Both the position numbers and the translations under genes were made by a program. From contig CM056874.1 of NCBI GenBank assembly GCA_029876055.1, positions 2,542,001 through 2,606,000 of the forward strand: a stretch of 64,000 nt of DNA, in the 5' to 3' direction. The number at the start of each line of letters is the position of its first letter. Within the stretch, counting starts at the first letter, position 1. Below are positions 11,571 to 22,766 of this stretch, in pieces. Below the pieces are notes generated by a model. The model searched no databases and was not told where the DNA came from. It saw only the letters and a program-made list of their open reading frames with translations. The DNA is from Madurella fahalii. Taxonomy: Eukaryota; Ascomycota; Sordariomycetes; Sordariales.

Positions 11571-12119
11571 ATGGCTGTCGTCGGCCAGCGAGGCTACGTT
11601 CTTCTATATTTCGTCAAACTCTGCATATTATATATCTGCATCTGGCATGTCGAAGCCTCTTCGATCCCGAGACCCCTAGTCTGGCAGCGGCGTGGGCATG
11701 AAGATAGAGAGAGAGGTCAGTCAAAGGTTGGATCCAGCCCTGTTCCTCCGCAACCCATCCTTACATCAAGGCTAGATGTGCAACTCCCGCCCACGATTGA
11801 TGCAGACCGCGAAGCCATCCTTGTCGAGATTATACCGACTCCAGTCGTACGGGACAAAGCCATTGTGTCAAAACGACAGGTGGTCATTGGGGGGCCTACC
11901 TCAACCCTCACCTCTGGATCAGGTGCCCCAGGGGTACAAATCGACACGGGCGACGGAAGTAACAACGGGACAGGTAGTGGTGAACACGATGATGGTGAGG
12001 GCGGCCTGACGAAGGATCAGAAGATTCAGCTCGGCATAGGTATCGGGATAGGTCTCCCTGGCGCAATCGCCGGGCTGATTGCCATCTGGCACTTTGTGCG
12101 CAAGTGCAGAAAGCACTGA
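11571..12119 (+). CDS. Single-pass membrane protein with extracellular low-complexity stalk, 182 aa
   Basis: The N-terminus has a hydrophobic stretch (VLLYFVKLCILYICIW) that could be a signal peptide ending at about VEASS. A Ser/Thr/Gly/Pro-rich region with a KR dibasic site (SKRQVVIGG) follows. Near the C-terminus an acidic linker precedes one membrane segment (LGIGIGIGLPGAIAGLIAIW), closed by a basic tail (HFVRKCRKH). This fits a type I surface protein with a very short cytosolic tail, common and poorly characterised in filamentous fungi. The frame is unbroken and needs no intron. An upstream exon cannot be excluded. No enzymatic motif is visible. Confidence 0.6.
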   Translation: MAVVGQRGYVLLYFVKLCILYICIWHVEASSIPRPLVWQRRGHEDRERGQSKVGSSPVPPQPILTSRLDVQLPPTIDADREAILVEIIPTPVVRDKAIVSKRQVVIGGPTSTLTSGSGAPGVQIDTGDGSNNGTGSGEHDDGEGGLTKDQKIQLGIGIGIGLPGAIAGLIAIWHFVRKCRKH

Positions 12120-12449
12120 GCGAACAAGTAACAAGGAGGGGTGGTATGCCGAAGTAAATCCACGCAGGAAGGACCCCCGCGCTCCATAGAAGATACACCG
12201 CCTGCCTGTGCTAGTGGTGTCTGACGTGCGTTCCTATAATATCAGGTGTCGATGACATCAGGGGCCGAGTGGGATGTTCTCGTTCGTAACTTTTTTCCAA
12301 GGAATAAAACTCGCCCAAAGGTAAGACAGAAAGACCATTTCTGAGACAACTTTCTTAACTCTCGTTTCAGCAATATCGCTTTTTACCTACTCATCGGCGG
12401 CCCATGAAACTGTATCGACCGTCGTCAACCGTCGTCTTCAGCCATTGTA

Positions 12450-13212
12450 ATGGAACCGATCAATCTCACCACCGGAGTGGTCCCTCTATTTCATTCCCTC
12501 GTCGAGTATTTCCAGTTGTTCAAAACAGCTAGGTCAGCAAACTTGGACATTCAAATCCTCCTCTTCCAACTCGACCGCCATCATAAAAGATCTGACTATC
12601 TGGGAAGAGAAATACGGCTTCTTCAGCGGGTCTCCACTCTCCACTCCATGCCCCGAAGATGTGGTGAGCAGGTTGCAGACAGCATTTCGCCTCCTGGAAG
12701 CTCTGTTCAAAGACACCAATGACCTCCGAGACTGTTATGGTGTAGTGGTGTCGAGCGAAGGCTACGAGCTGGTAGCGCCTGAGCAAGACAGGGTATACCC
12801 CAGCTCGGCAGGCCTTCGCCGGCTCGGCTTATGGAAGACACATTTCGGAAGCGCTCGCGAGGGCACAGAACCAACATTGGGGGTGCTACAGAAGACATGA
12901 TGGGCTGTCAGTTACAAGGGCAAAATTGAATGACTTGGCAAGCAGATCGGTAACTTGGTCAGCGAGGTCACTGAAAAATTCCATCCCCTCCCGGACGAGT
13001 TCCGTAACCAGACGGCCTTCCGCGATATCCTATCTCTCGTTAAGGATTTTCAGCAGCTTTACTTGCGGCAGCTCAAGCTGTTCCAGATGGCAAGCGCTTC
13101 CATCCGGCCGGCGTGGCCCAACTCGGCAAGCGGGTTGATTATTGCCTCGGAGGCAGCTTCGGTTCGCGGACCGGGTACCACCCCACATTGGATTGAGCAG
13201 GTGGATTTATAA
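12450..13212 (+). pseudogene. HeLo-domain (prion-inhibition) protein, degenerate
   Basis: The start MEPINLTTGVVPLF and then EYFQLFKTA match the opening of HeLo domains, the pore-forming N-terminal domain of HET-S-type incompatibility proteins. Near 12590 the frame shifts by one base: the family motif L-x-I-W-E-E-KYGF appears in the next frame, followed by VSRLQTAFRLLEALFKDT. In that frame TGA codons interrupt the expected WAV segment at 12898-12900 and again at about 12928-12930, after which VSEVTEKFHPLPDEF and LRQLKLFQMAS continue. Both TGA codons could come from CGA. Three lesions in one domain make a working product unlikely. No downstream effector or repeat domain follows. Confidence 0.75.
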
Positions 13213-13385
13213 CTTAAGCATCCTGCTTTCGCACTTGATTTACAACATCAACCGCCAGCCTCAGAGTACAACTTCAAGACTTAAGCTCGCACTTACTAGT
13301 CCCATTCATTATAAAATTTACCAAAACTCAGGTACTCTTGTCACCTTCGGGGCTGCCGTCGCCTCGGCGCGGTCCAAGTCCTTAT

Positions 13386-13519
13386 CAGTCGGATAAGATA
13401 GTGACCCAATCAATACGCGATAAATTATCCAGTCTCCTATTCTCTGTTCTTTGGGTCTTCTACCGCTGCCCCCTCCGCCGGTTCGAGGCGCCTCCCTCGT
13501 AGAGGTTTCCCTTATCCGA
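13386..13519. repeat. Imperfect inverted repeat (AGTCGGATAAG / CTTATCCGACT)
   Basis: The 11-mer AGTCGGATAAG near 13386 returns as its reverse complement near 13509, about 110 bp apart. The left arm also contains CTTATC..GATAAG. It could be the ends of a small non-autonomous element, but no target-site duplication is clear. Confidence 0.3.
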
Positions 13520-13799
13520 CTGGTAGTTAAGGGGCAATCAACACCAACTGCATTGTTCCCATTCCCGGGATATGCCACCAGAAATGCGAAAGTTTTGGCG
13601 GTGGCTCTTATGGAGGTTCAAATGCCCCAGTTCTAAGCCCCTGCTCCTACACGGGCCTATTTTTCGGCTCTTCGGTAGGAACTGCATCTTCTAGCAAGGC
13701 TGTGTTGTGTACTGTGGGTTGATGAGCAGATATTAGCCGAAGCTGAGCCGGGGGTGATTTGGAATGATAAGGTGACGAGGAATCATGTGACTAAGAGAA

Positions 13800-14532
13800 T
13801 GGGTGGTCGTCGATATTGGGGTGGTGAAACAGCGAATTCAGCAGTGCTGAGCGCAGCGGCATGACGTTTGCGCTCGTGTGGCTGTTTTGCCTGTTCATCG
13901 GGACAAGCTCGCAGGCCGTCGCCATCGCCATGCCGCTGCACCAGATGGCCGTGCAGATTGGCTCGCTGCTGTATTGGTTTATGATTTTGTTTACCGGACA
14001 CGTTAGTTCTTAAAGTCTCCCGTCTCACGTAGTACCTCACTTCGTTGCTAAATGTGCCAAATCACAACTTTGAACTAATTCACTTGCCTGATACTACTAG
14101 CATCCTTATCTTTCTCATCAACATCCCCGCTTTTGGTTCTTCATCTACCGCGTCTCGCCCTTCACCTCCCTCGTCCTGGGCCTCCTGACGGCGGGGCTCC
14201 TCGACACGCGCATCGTTTGCTCTGACATGGAGCGGCTCCGCATTGCCATGCCACCCACGGCGACAACCTGCGGTGAGTACCTCGCGCCATACGTGGCGTA
14301 CGCAGGCGGTTACGTTGTCAACCCAGCCGTGGTGGCCAGTGGAGGGTCGGAGTGCCTGTACTGCTCCATTGAAAACGTCAACGACTTCTTCGGGCTGCTG
14401 GGCATCAGCCTCGGGCGAGAGCTGGGGTAGCATAACGTGGGGTTCATGTTTGCGCATATTGTGTTTAATGTGTTTGTGGTGTTTGTGATTTACAGGCTGC
14501 TAAGAGCTCCTTATTTGCGGAGAAAAGAATAA
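13800..14532 (+). pseudogene. C-terminal fragment of a PDR-type ABC transporter
   Basis: The frame encodes the last transmembrane half of a full-size pleiotropic drug resistance transporter. It has FSSAERSGMTFALVWLF, membrane helices, an intron (14002-14100, GTTAGT..TAG), then FWFFIYRVSPFTSLVLG, the loop with TCGEYLAPY and GGYVVNP, the Cys-rich CLYC motif and a last helix ending YLRRKE. A TAG at 14428-14430 replaces what is normally a Trp or aromatic position before HNVGFMF, so the final helix is cut off. Both ATP-binding domains and the first membrane domain are missing upstream. It is a 5'-truncated relic, not a functional pump. Confidence 0.8.
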
Positions 14533-15312
14533 CAAGTAAAACGAGCGGTGCTATATTAGGACTATTTTTTACGAATTGTCTGCCTTCAGCAAAAAATTTG
14601 ACTAATATATTGGTGGATACTTGATAAGTTCATAGCTTAATATAAAGGCACACCACTGGTACCATGGTCTCAGGTGCATATTGTAACTCTCTGACAACAA
14701 CTCTACGAGCATAACTAGGCTTGAAGAAAGGAAAGGGAAGACGAGAAAATGGCCGAGGCGCGGCGTTGGCTTCTGTCTGACCGGGTGAGATAGTGAATGA
14801 AAAGGGGCAATCGTGATGGAGCTGTTGGCCGGGTAATGTTCAGGGGCCACCGCTGGGTTTTATCAGGGGTTTCGGATTGGCCGAGGGTCGCTAGGGCCTC
14901 TACAGAACTCAGCCCACTACAGTTCACGATGTATGTAGTTACATACCCAGCCCAGAGGATGGGCGGGGGTTATAGAGAATATGTCGCTTCTCAGAGCTGA
15001 CCCTTACCTAGTCTCTGGCACCAGCCTTATTGTTCCGGCTTGGATGTTGGGGGGGGGGGGTCGTTGTGGCCCGAGCGTTGTATAGTGGTTCCTGGATATT
15101 GCGCTCAGAATAAAGTTTGTGGACATTGCGAACATTTTCGAGTCCCATGTCACAGAGCCCCACATAAAAAAAAAAGTCAACATTTTCAATCATCAATTCT
15201 TAGTCTACTAAAAAACTAGATACTATATAAAATATATACTGAAGTTTGTTTTTGAAAGCTCTATCTAATGATGTATAGATGACTAATTTATCGTTTGACT
15301 TTTATAGAAATG
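14533..15312. other. No supported gene
   Basis: A G-run at about 15049-15060 and AT-rich DNA from 15180 lead into the 420-bp repeat. Nothing coding is recognised. Confidence 0.4.
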
Positions 15313-15732
15313 TTGAAATGGTGCAGAAACACACATCTACACCCACATACCCACCAAAAACAAGTGGGAGGGCGAAGACGGCCAAATGCCAGACAGACAA
15401 GATAGACAAGACAGGCCAGGCGACACCACCACAAATCGGGTTCCTGCAGCCTAAACAAGGTCAAAACAACATGTGCAGATAGAGCTCCCTCTGGTCAGAG
15501 GGGATCGCCCTGCACACAAAGAAAGCTCGTCAATTGAGCTTGCAACAAGTGTGAAGAAAGGTGTTGAATTCATTGTCCTGTCTAAGGAGCAATGGCCAGG
15601 ACGACCCTACTTATGGCACGAAAGAAAAATGGACCCACGACAAGTTCCAGCCCCCGGGGCACCATCCTAGCAACTGTATTCCTCTGATCAGAGGGACCCT
15701 GCCCTCTGGGGACTGTTTTCCCCAACTCACTA
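15313..15732 (+). repeat. Dispersed 420-bp repeat, copy 2
   Basis: This is the direct-orientation partner of 3376-3793, sharing both ends and the internal SKEQWP, KM and RQVPAPGAPS coding relic. In this copy a TAG follows GAPS where copy 1 reads SEQL. The sequence CCTCTGRTCAGAGG occurs twice inside (about 15487 and 15680). Confidence 0.75.
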
Positions 15733-15889
15733 GTAATACGTCTTCTTGTTTCTATACTCTCTTACGTTATAATAACATCTGTAGTTGCTATATACAACAA
15801 CCTTTGGGTTACTTCGTATTTCTTTAGCCTGGTCCGAGTCGAATATTTAGAAGGGGAGTAATCGTTATTTAAAAACAATAATCTAGTAT

Positions 15890-17079
15890 TATCCTACCTT
15901 TTAGCACTTGATTTGGAGGCAACTAGTTTGTATCCTAGCTTCTGTCTTAACAATTGCTTTGTCAAGGTCCCTGACGACTCTACTGAACTTGATCTTTTCC
16001 GGGGCCTGGTATATGATATACTGGGACCAATTAGGGATCTCTTTATTAATAGAGAGCCCGGTAGCCCTAGCTTTCTCAACTAGGTTATCGGCAGCCGCCG
16101 CAGGTACGTAGACTACCTACCTTGTCCTAATTTCCAGTACCCGGGATACCACCTCCAGGTTACTTCCTATAGCTTCCGCAAAGGCTACTCTAACCTCTAC
16201 CTGGGAGCTAATCCTCAGTATATATGTCAGATCGAAAATTGGGATTGCTGTGAGAAAAGGAGAGTGAAAGGATGATTCGCATTGAAGGAGCAGCGTCTGC
16301 GCAGCTATCGCTTCTAAGCAGGTGGTAGGTGACAGTGTTGAACTCTGAACCTTCCAAAACTTCCGGCGAAGCCGGAAATTTATAGGCCCCTGACCCTGTC
16401 AGTACCCCTCCTGCACCTAACACCCTCCTGCACCTGACACCCTCCGGCACCTGACACCCTCCGGCACCTAACACCCTCCTGCACCTGACAATATACCAGA
16501 AGACTCTTACTGTAGTAGGCCTTCCCTTAGCTCCTTCTGTACTAGTAGCTACCGGTCTGACTATAGGTTGCTGTTTCTTGTTTTTCCGCCTTTTCCTTTT
16601 ACGAGGTTGACAGTTCCTCCTACGGGCGTATTCCGTTTAACGACTTCGACCTAACCGTTGGTTCTTAAGTTGTGATCTACCCAGCTTACAGCCAGCTGTT
16701 ACGTTTTTACAGGCTTGGTCTTGTATTGTATTATCCCTTATACCTTGATTGACGCTACTTTGACCGTACTCTCGTAAGCCGGTGGTAGCGTAGGGATTTG
16801 TGGTCCCTCTGACGGGGCTGCAAAGTCTTGATTGGTTAGATACGACAGGATGGCTCCGGTTACAAGCGGTTGCATATAATTAAGCCACTTCCTGTACAAG
16901 GGTGTTTCTTCGGGGAAGGTGTTGAAGCTGTAATCGAGGGTAAGGGCTATGAATCTGAAAACTTCGAACATCGCTTCTTGTTCTTTTTTGTTTTTCTCCA
17001 CTGCCTCGAGGAGAGCTTTCCGGATTGCCCCGGGCCCGGGATCGGGGGTTTCAAGCCTGCTGGTTTCGTTTCCGGCCAT
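15890..17079 (-). pseudogene. RIP-mutated retroelement ORF1/gag-like relic
   Basis: From the ATG at 17079 (MAGNETSRLETPDPG) an open stretch of about 112 codons has a charged helix (EAVEKNKKEQEAMFEVF). It continues in the same frame through at least six TAG or TAA codons, which would be Gln if RIP had changed CAG or CAA. After an 18-bp tandem repeat a second readable block follows (DNLVEKARATGLSI, then PNWSQYIIYQAP). The basic, Gln-rich composition and lack of reverse transcriptase suggest ORF1 of a LINE-like element or a gag fragment. Family assignment is uncertain. Confidence 0.4.
16404..16490. repeat. 18-bp tandem repeat, about 5 copies
   Basis: The unit is CACCCTCCKGCACCTRAC, repeated about five times with T/G and G/A variants. 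It lies inside the retroelement-like relic. Confidence 0.85.
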
Positions 17080-17285
17080 TTTGCCGATGTTTTGCAATGT
17101 CTCGCGGCGTTCGCAGGGTTGAGGTTGTAGAGGGAGGGAGAGGGGAGGGATTCAATGTGATGGTGTTGAGCGAGTTCAGAATAGCCAGTTCTGATTGGTT
17201 GATTCATTCTGAAAAAATTATTTCCGGGAAGAGAGCTGCAACTCCCTACTATACAATCCACCATCTTGCTGTCACACGCTGAGCA

Positions 17286-18190
17286 CCCCCAGCACCCTGA
17301 GGGGGTTAGGGTTACGCCCCTGACCCCCTGATTAGCACCATGACTCACTGTGTGAGGCTTGCCAGGAAGGCTGCGCTAGCGAAGGCAGTAAGCGCCACTG
17401 GGCCAACAGGCAGAAGTCATGGAAAACCGTGGAACTTAGGTCCCAGGAGGACCTCAGTATATAAGATAGCTCATCAGACCCAAACTGTATCTCGAAGGGC
17501 AAGGACCTTCGAGGCCATAGTCAATTATTGTGATTCAGAATAGATTTGTTCAGCGCCCACAGGGCCACATTTCTGTTCCACGCCACGGCCACAACCACTG
17601 ATGGCCTAACCATGTCGCATAAGCTCTGTGGGGCTACTGAAGTCTCTGGAAGGTTCCAGAGACTCTAGAAGGTTCAATACCCACTGTGGCTTACAGGGAG
17701 CCCTGTAGGCTCCAGGAGCCTACTGGTTCTCGAACTTTCTGGAAGGTTCAGGGCTGTAGGGTACGCAGTTGCGTTCCCTGTACCTCTGTGTGCTACAGAG
17801 GATTACAGCGCTTCCAGCGCTGTATTATAGTGGTTCCAAAGGCTATATCTCAACAAGATGTATGTGGGTTACCGTTGCTCCTGTTCCCGCCGTTACGAGT
17901 GTGATTGGATCTGGATATCCATATATCTGTACCTCTGGATAGGTACTAGCTGGTTGCCAGCCCAGAGGTGATCGCCGGGTAGGGCTCTTTTGTAGTTATT
18001 GAATCTACTTCTTTGGTTAAAAATATGTATCGTAGACCTAGAGTCTAGAATAGCTGAATTCTTTAAGGGATACTTAGCTGCAGAGAAAGCTGTTTTTGTG
18101 ATTAGAAAGCTGCTACGGTACTGGCCGATTCTTCGACCTAGTTAGCTTTGTGACTTTTGGTGTTATATCTTCTTAGCCTCCTTTTGTGGA
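17286..18190. other. No supported gene; short duplicated motifs
   Basis: CTGGAAGGTTC and CTAGAAGGTTC recur near 17648, 17668 and 17738, and GCTCCAGGAGCC forms small palindromes. It may be a degenerate LTR, but no matching second copy is present in the window. Confidence 0.35.
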
Positions 18191-18330
18191 CGCCTCGGCG
18201 CCGAACAGCTGCTAGTAGCCGACTATCTCAGCACCGCAAATCCAGATGAGGAAGAGCGCCTGCGTCTACGCGTCACAAAATTGCTCCGGGACGTGGAGCA
18301 CATGTGTTGCGTGAGTAGCTGCGGCGACGA

Positions 18331-20153
18331 GTGGATAATGAAACGAATGCGGACCTCGAGGACGCGCAGTGGCCTCAGCAAAGGCCAAGAGACGAGTATC
18401 CTCTACTAGAAGCGATAGCCGGTGCTCTACCGGGTACTCGAACATATATACAAACCCAGGGTAGAACTCAGCAGGGCTTTCTCAATCTTACCTCCCAGTC
18501 TCCAGTCGCCGTCGAAAACGCCATCCACCACACCGGCAGGTTCGCTACAGACGCCAGCGAGAAGCCGCATAACGACAACGAAAACATCTCCCACCCGCGC
18601 CACCCAGATGAGTACCCAAGCCAGGTTCACGTGCTCATCGACGGCGCCTTGAACGAGCATGCGCGTTGTACATGTCGAGATAGCGATGATGCTGGTGGAC
18701 ACTCGGCCAAACTGCTGCTACGGCCCCCTGACGATGATCTCAAGGGCAACGGCGTCGTCCAGTTTGATATGCTATTCTCGGCGCGATTTTATAACGGGGT
18801 TTCCTCCCCACAGTGGCAGGATGTCGAGTTAGCTATTCTTCTGGAGCGGTGAGTACCTGCATACTGCTCTTCATCATCACATGCTGGAACTTAACGCGGG
18901 CTTAGGACTCCAAAGGCGTCGAAAAAGCGCGCTAGGTTCTCCCAAAGTGACGAGGATTTCAGCATCCCCGCATTATACTCGTCCACGCAAAAGCGAAACC
19001 AGCTAGGCAGGGGCCAGTTTTGCAAACTCATCAACCTCAACACACGTTCGCGCACCTGCCTCATGGTACAGGACAGGGACCTCTACCTATCCGGATTCGA
19101 GACACTGGAACAGATTATCGAACATACACCAGGCGTGTCCCCGGCCAATATCCTCAGACATTACCACCTCACAGCCAAGATGAAAATGGCACTAGCCTAT
19201 ATCCTAGCCCATTCGATGTAGCGCTTCTACGATTCAGACTAGATAAGCCCACGGTAGACGAGCGACACGATTCAATTCATTGGCGAGCGCAACAGCGAGA
19301 ATGGCAGTTCAGGAGTCATCACGTCCAGTTCTTTGCTTGGAAGCCCTACCTGTCGGTCCGTTATGGCAAAGACGGTCAAGGTGATAATGACACAGGTGAA
19401 ATAACGGCAGTGGATGGGGAAATCCACCCGTATCCGAGAATCCGCGCCCTCGGGATCATGCTAGTGGAGATAGGAGTCGGTTTCCCCCTTCCGCTGCCAG
19501 GGGACCTGGGTCAGTCGAGTACAGCGAGCGCCAATTACAGCCTCTTGCTCGCTACGTAGTACGCGAAAGACGAGACTCTCTGGAGAGATTCTGACTATCC
19601 ACATTATCTAGCGGCAGTTAAACGCTGCCTAGACCCCCACATCTTTCTCGCGCAACAACGCGCGCCGGGGAGTAAAGACACCGACGGCGTCAAAGAACGC
19701 ATGAAGATGCTCTATGAGAAAATTATTTTTCCTCTGGAGGAGCTCCTCCAGGGGACCAAATGGATGGGGCAGTTGACGACGATTGGGCCCTTGGAGACTC
19801 CTGCTAAGGATGCAACCAGCCAGTCGGTTGCCCGCACCACGTCGATGATTAAGACCCTGGCGGCAAAAGCGGCGGGCAGGACACTCCTCGCCGACAGCAA
19901 GAGAGGCTCTAAGCGTTGGCCTCTACGGATGCAACGTCTCCACGGTGAGCTCGCTGCCGTCCCAAGAACCCTCTCCCCGGCACGGGTTCGGATCGCCGTT
20001 CTGGACACGGGGTGTGACGACGACTCTCCCTTCTTCCTCCACCCTGACAACGCTTCTCGTCTTGGCGGATGGAAGGACTGGGTTGACGGGCTAGAACACT
20101 TGCACGGAGATGGGGGGCGGGTCTCTTGGTGGTGGATCGATGGTGGACGGTGA
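18331..20153 (+). pseudogene. DUF7580-subtilisin-like (S8) protein, broken and truncated
   Basis: The first exon (MDNETNADLEDAQW onward, ending LAILLER) splices via GTGAGT at 18852 to an exon reading TPKASKKRARF. The DUF7580 body follows, with FCKLINLNTRSRTC, DLYLSGFETLEQII and LTAKMKMALAYILAHS. TAG codons at 19219-19221 and 19240-19242 sit where the family has Trp. The frame then shifts near 19300-19330 to WKPYLSVRYG and YPRIRALGIMLVEIG, meets another TAG at 19557, and continues to the subtilase Asp motif RIAVLDTGCDD. It ends before any catalytic HGTH or Ser motif. DUF7580-subtilase proteins are intracellular, NLR-associated proteins in fungi. This copy is dead. Coding-like sequence (EQLLVADYLST) also lies upstream from about 18200. 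Confidence 0.8.
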
Positions 20154-20869
20154 GGAGCCAACGTATAGTACTTACCTGCGGTACCCATCGCGTCCGGAGA
20201 GCGCGTACACGCGCCGTCGTCGCAGTGACAGCGTCGACGATATTCTACTGTTGTATAACATTGAGCGGAGCCGGAGCCAAGGGCGGGTCCCGCTCGAGGG
20301 GTAGGGGGAAGTGGAGGACGTGGTCTGGATTGAGAGGATAGAGAGAACTACTTGCAGTCGTAGAAGTAGTAATACTATGGGCGGTAGTTGACAGTCTTGG
20401 TCCTAGAGCACCTGACTTGTTTGTTTCTCACTTTTAGTGCTACCGATACCCTGTTGTCTTGGACAGGTCGGCGCTTTTTCTCCCGGGTTGGCTGCCCCAC
20501 TTTACCCCTGAGCGGACCAGGTGAATGTAAACAACTGTTGGATTCCAGCCCCTTCAGCTGTGCGGATGTGCCAGCTTCGCTGGCACAGCAGATCCACAGA
20601 TGCAGTGGTGTGACAACTCCGTCACGTACACGCACCGCACACGCATGTCTCAGATAGCATTCAGGTACATAAGACGCTGGATCTCTGGCTTCGCCAGAGA
20701 TCCATCATCGACAATAGAATCAGCTTTCCAGTCCACATGCTCGTTCACTCTCTCCGCTGTGCCTGACCTCCAACAACAACAGTTAAGTCCGGGGACAAGT
20801 TGTGGAAGCTCGGAAGCGCAAGTTCTCGGTATCATCATCCTCAACCCCCTTGATGATACCTCCCCTGTA

Positions 20870-21095
20870 AAAACATACGTCTTGACACCTTCCCGGTCTA
20901 TGTCTCCATCTACAAGGTGGCAGAATTTCTGGGCCTGGACGACGCGCTGTGACTCGAGATTGTCGACCGGCTTTACGACTGGACTTCCTCTTTAGGGTGA
21001 TTCGGGATATGCAGCGCTTCTACAGCAAGAGCAACAGCTGGGAGCCCGACTCAGACTTTATAAGATTGTTTCACGGAGTCTGCAGAAATCGTAGG
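20870..21095 (+). pseudogene. Possible BTB-like coding relic
   Basis: One frame reads FPVYVSIYKVAEFLGLDDAL, then TGA, then LEIVDRLYDW, and after a further frame change VIRDMQRFYSKSNSW. This resembles the helical end of a BTB/POZ domain. The evidence is only a short hydrophobic pattern broken by a stop. Confidence 0.2.
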
Positions 21096-21309
21096 TGTAT
21101 AGCGTTCCTTGAATCAAGCACGCTATCTCTGTGTTTCCGGCTAAAACGATCCGAATTCCATTCGTCGAATTCCTCATCTTAACCCACTTCGCCGTTCTTC
21201 GGCATCTCACCTTTCCGCGCTCGCTATCAACAGCGGTACCGGAACTGATGGTTTCCCTTTCTGCCATATTCCACAGACGTCAACCAACTCCAGGCCAGAG
21301 CCAGACACA

Positions 21310-21847
21310 ATGCGACTGCTCTCCCTCACCCTAGGCGGAATGGGCCTCATGGCCACTGGCGCAAAAGGCGCCCCTCAAAGTATCGTCCCGCCGACCAGTT
21401 GGAGGCACTCTGCCGAGCCAACGAGAGGGCGTACACGGGGCCGCCGATGCCTCGAATCCTAACACCTACCACCTTCTCGGGCACCGGGTGCCCGTCGGGC
21501 GGGAATATTCGCCACAACTACATGGGCAAATGGAGCTGCAGCCGCGATTACGATGTGCAGCTCCTCATTCCGGACTTGAACGTTGCGGCCGAACCTGGGA
21601 GCATCGACAAGGCCGATTGCACCATCACCTTCTACGTCGACAAACTCGGTCCCGGGTGGCAGCTCTCGCTGTGGGACGGCGTCTTGGATGTGGATGCGGA
21701 GATGGCACCGGGGAGTGAGCTTCGTATGAAGGGCAGTGCGAAGTGGGAGGGGTTAACTAAGGGGGTGAGTTTTCGAGAAGGCATACCTTCTAACACTTGT
21801 CTAGGTATTATGGTTTTTCTAGTCTACATATCTAAATTAGGTACCTA
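21310..21847 (+). pseudogene. Secreted DUF4360-like protein, frameshifted and 3'-truncated
   Basis: The ATG at 21310 opens a signal peptide (MRLLSLTLGGMGLMATGAKG). The mature part (QLEALCRANERAY, then FSGTGCPSGGN, WSCSRDYDVQLLIPDL and KADCTITFYV) is in a different frame, so a frameshift lies between about 21365 and 21395. The GTGCP motif and Cys spacing are those of fungal DUF4360 secreted proteins. A plausible intron (GTGAGT at 21762 to TCTAG at about 21805) leads into a frame that stops after about ten codons, so the second half is missing. It converges with the minus-strand relic at 21915-22490. Confidence 0.6.
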
Positions 21848-21914
21848 AAGTACTCAGAGAGGCTAGCTCATAGCTTGCTGCATCAGAGTTGGAGAATAAG
21901 TTGTCCCCATCCAG

Positions 21915-22490
21915 TCATAAGCCACTAGGTAGAATATTACATTCGTAGCAGAACTTGTTGTCCATCCAGAAGTCAGTTCCTGCCTCATTCTTGGCAACAT
22001 CCCAGACCAAAGGATCCCTTTTGGCGCCTCCCGCATTTGTCCCAGGGGAGAGGCTAGCCAGCACACCAGCTGTGACCTCGTACTGGGCAGAATCCAGAAA
22101 GATATCGGTCAGGACCTCCTCATCAGCCAAAACCGTGAATCTGTCGAATGCGAAGGAATTACTAGTCCCGGAACGGATCCGGTGCGGATACTTGTCTCGC
22201 AAAGCACTCTCAGGTCCAAAACTGGGGATGTTGCACGCTGTCTTGTTGGCAAGCTTGATGAAATTGTCTATGGAGAAAGTACGAAGCCAGCCTCGTCAGC
22301 CTGGTGTCTGCCATCGAGGGAGCTCTCACATCAGCGCTGCGTGTCGTTTGCATCTGTTTGGTTAAAGAGCAACATGCGGCTAGCAATGTCCTTGCACAAG
22401 GCGTCCAGCTGAAGATACTGGGCGAGGGCGTAGAGCGGCGAAAATGGGTCTTTGAGGCTGGGTGGCGGCGGTGTATGGGATTACCCAAGC
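21915..22490 (-). pseudogene. Unrecognised gene remnant, two exons
   Basis: The 5' block reads SLKDPFSPLYALAQYLQ and DALCKDIASRMLLFNQ and meets a TGA just before a GTGAGA donor. After a CTGAC branch and CATAG acceptor, a second block reads NFIKLANKTACNIPSFGPE, then RDKYPHRIRSGTSNSF, and closes cleanly at CNILPSGL. The steady composition and splice signals indicate a real former gene. No family is recognised. Upstream the frame is closed by TAA with no ATG, so the 5' end is lost. Confidence 0.45.
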
Positions 22491-22766
22491 TTAGGACGAC
22501 GGACGAAAAAGGAAATTTTATGTGCCTAGATTCGTCGTAGATAACCTTTCCACTATTTATTTCTAGGCTAACTTCCAGTTATTACTTGTACTGCGTAAGG
22601 TACCTTACTTTACTCTGTATATCTATCTATCCCCGACTTTTGCAACCCCCCGCCACATCATTATTCACAGCGGCGTACCTAGGTAACCGGACACCTAAGG
22701 TACCTTGTATTGTACAGTAATGAGGAGGTACCTTTGTTGTAGGAGGGATGTATGTAAGGTAGGTAC

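Noticed and set aside
7334..12119. A secondary-metabolite cluster around the P450
   Set aside because: The neighbours are surface proteins. No polyketide, peptide or terpene synthase, transporter or pathway regulator lies close.
17309..17320. GGTTAGGGTTA as a telomere repeat
   Set aside because: Only about one and a half TTAGGG units, with no array. It cannot support a telomere or interstitial telomere call.
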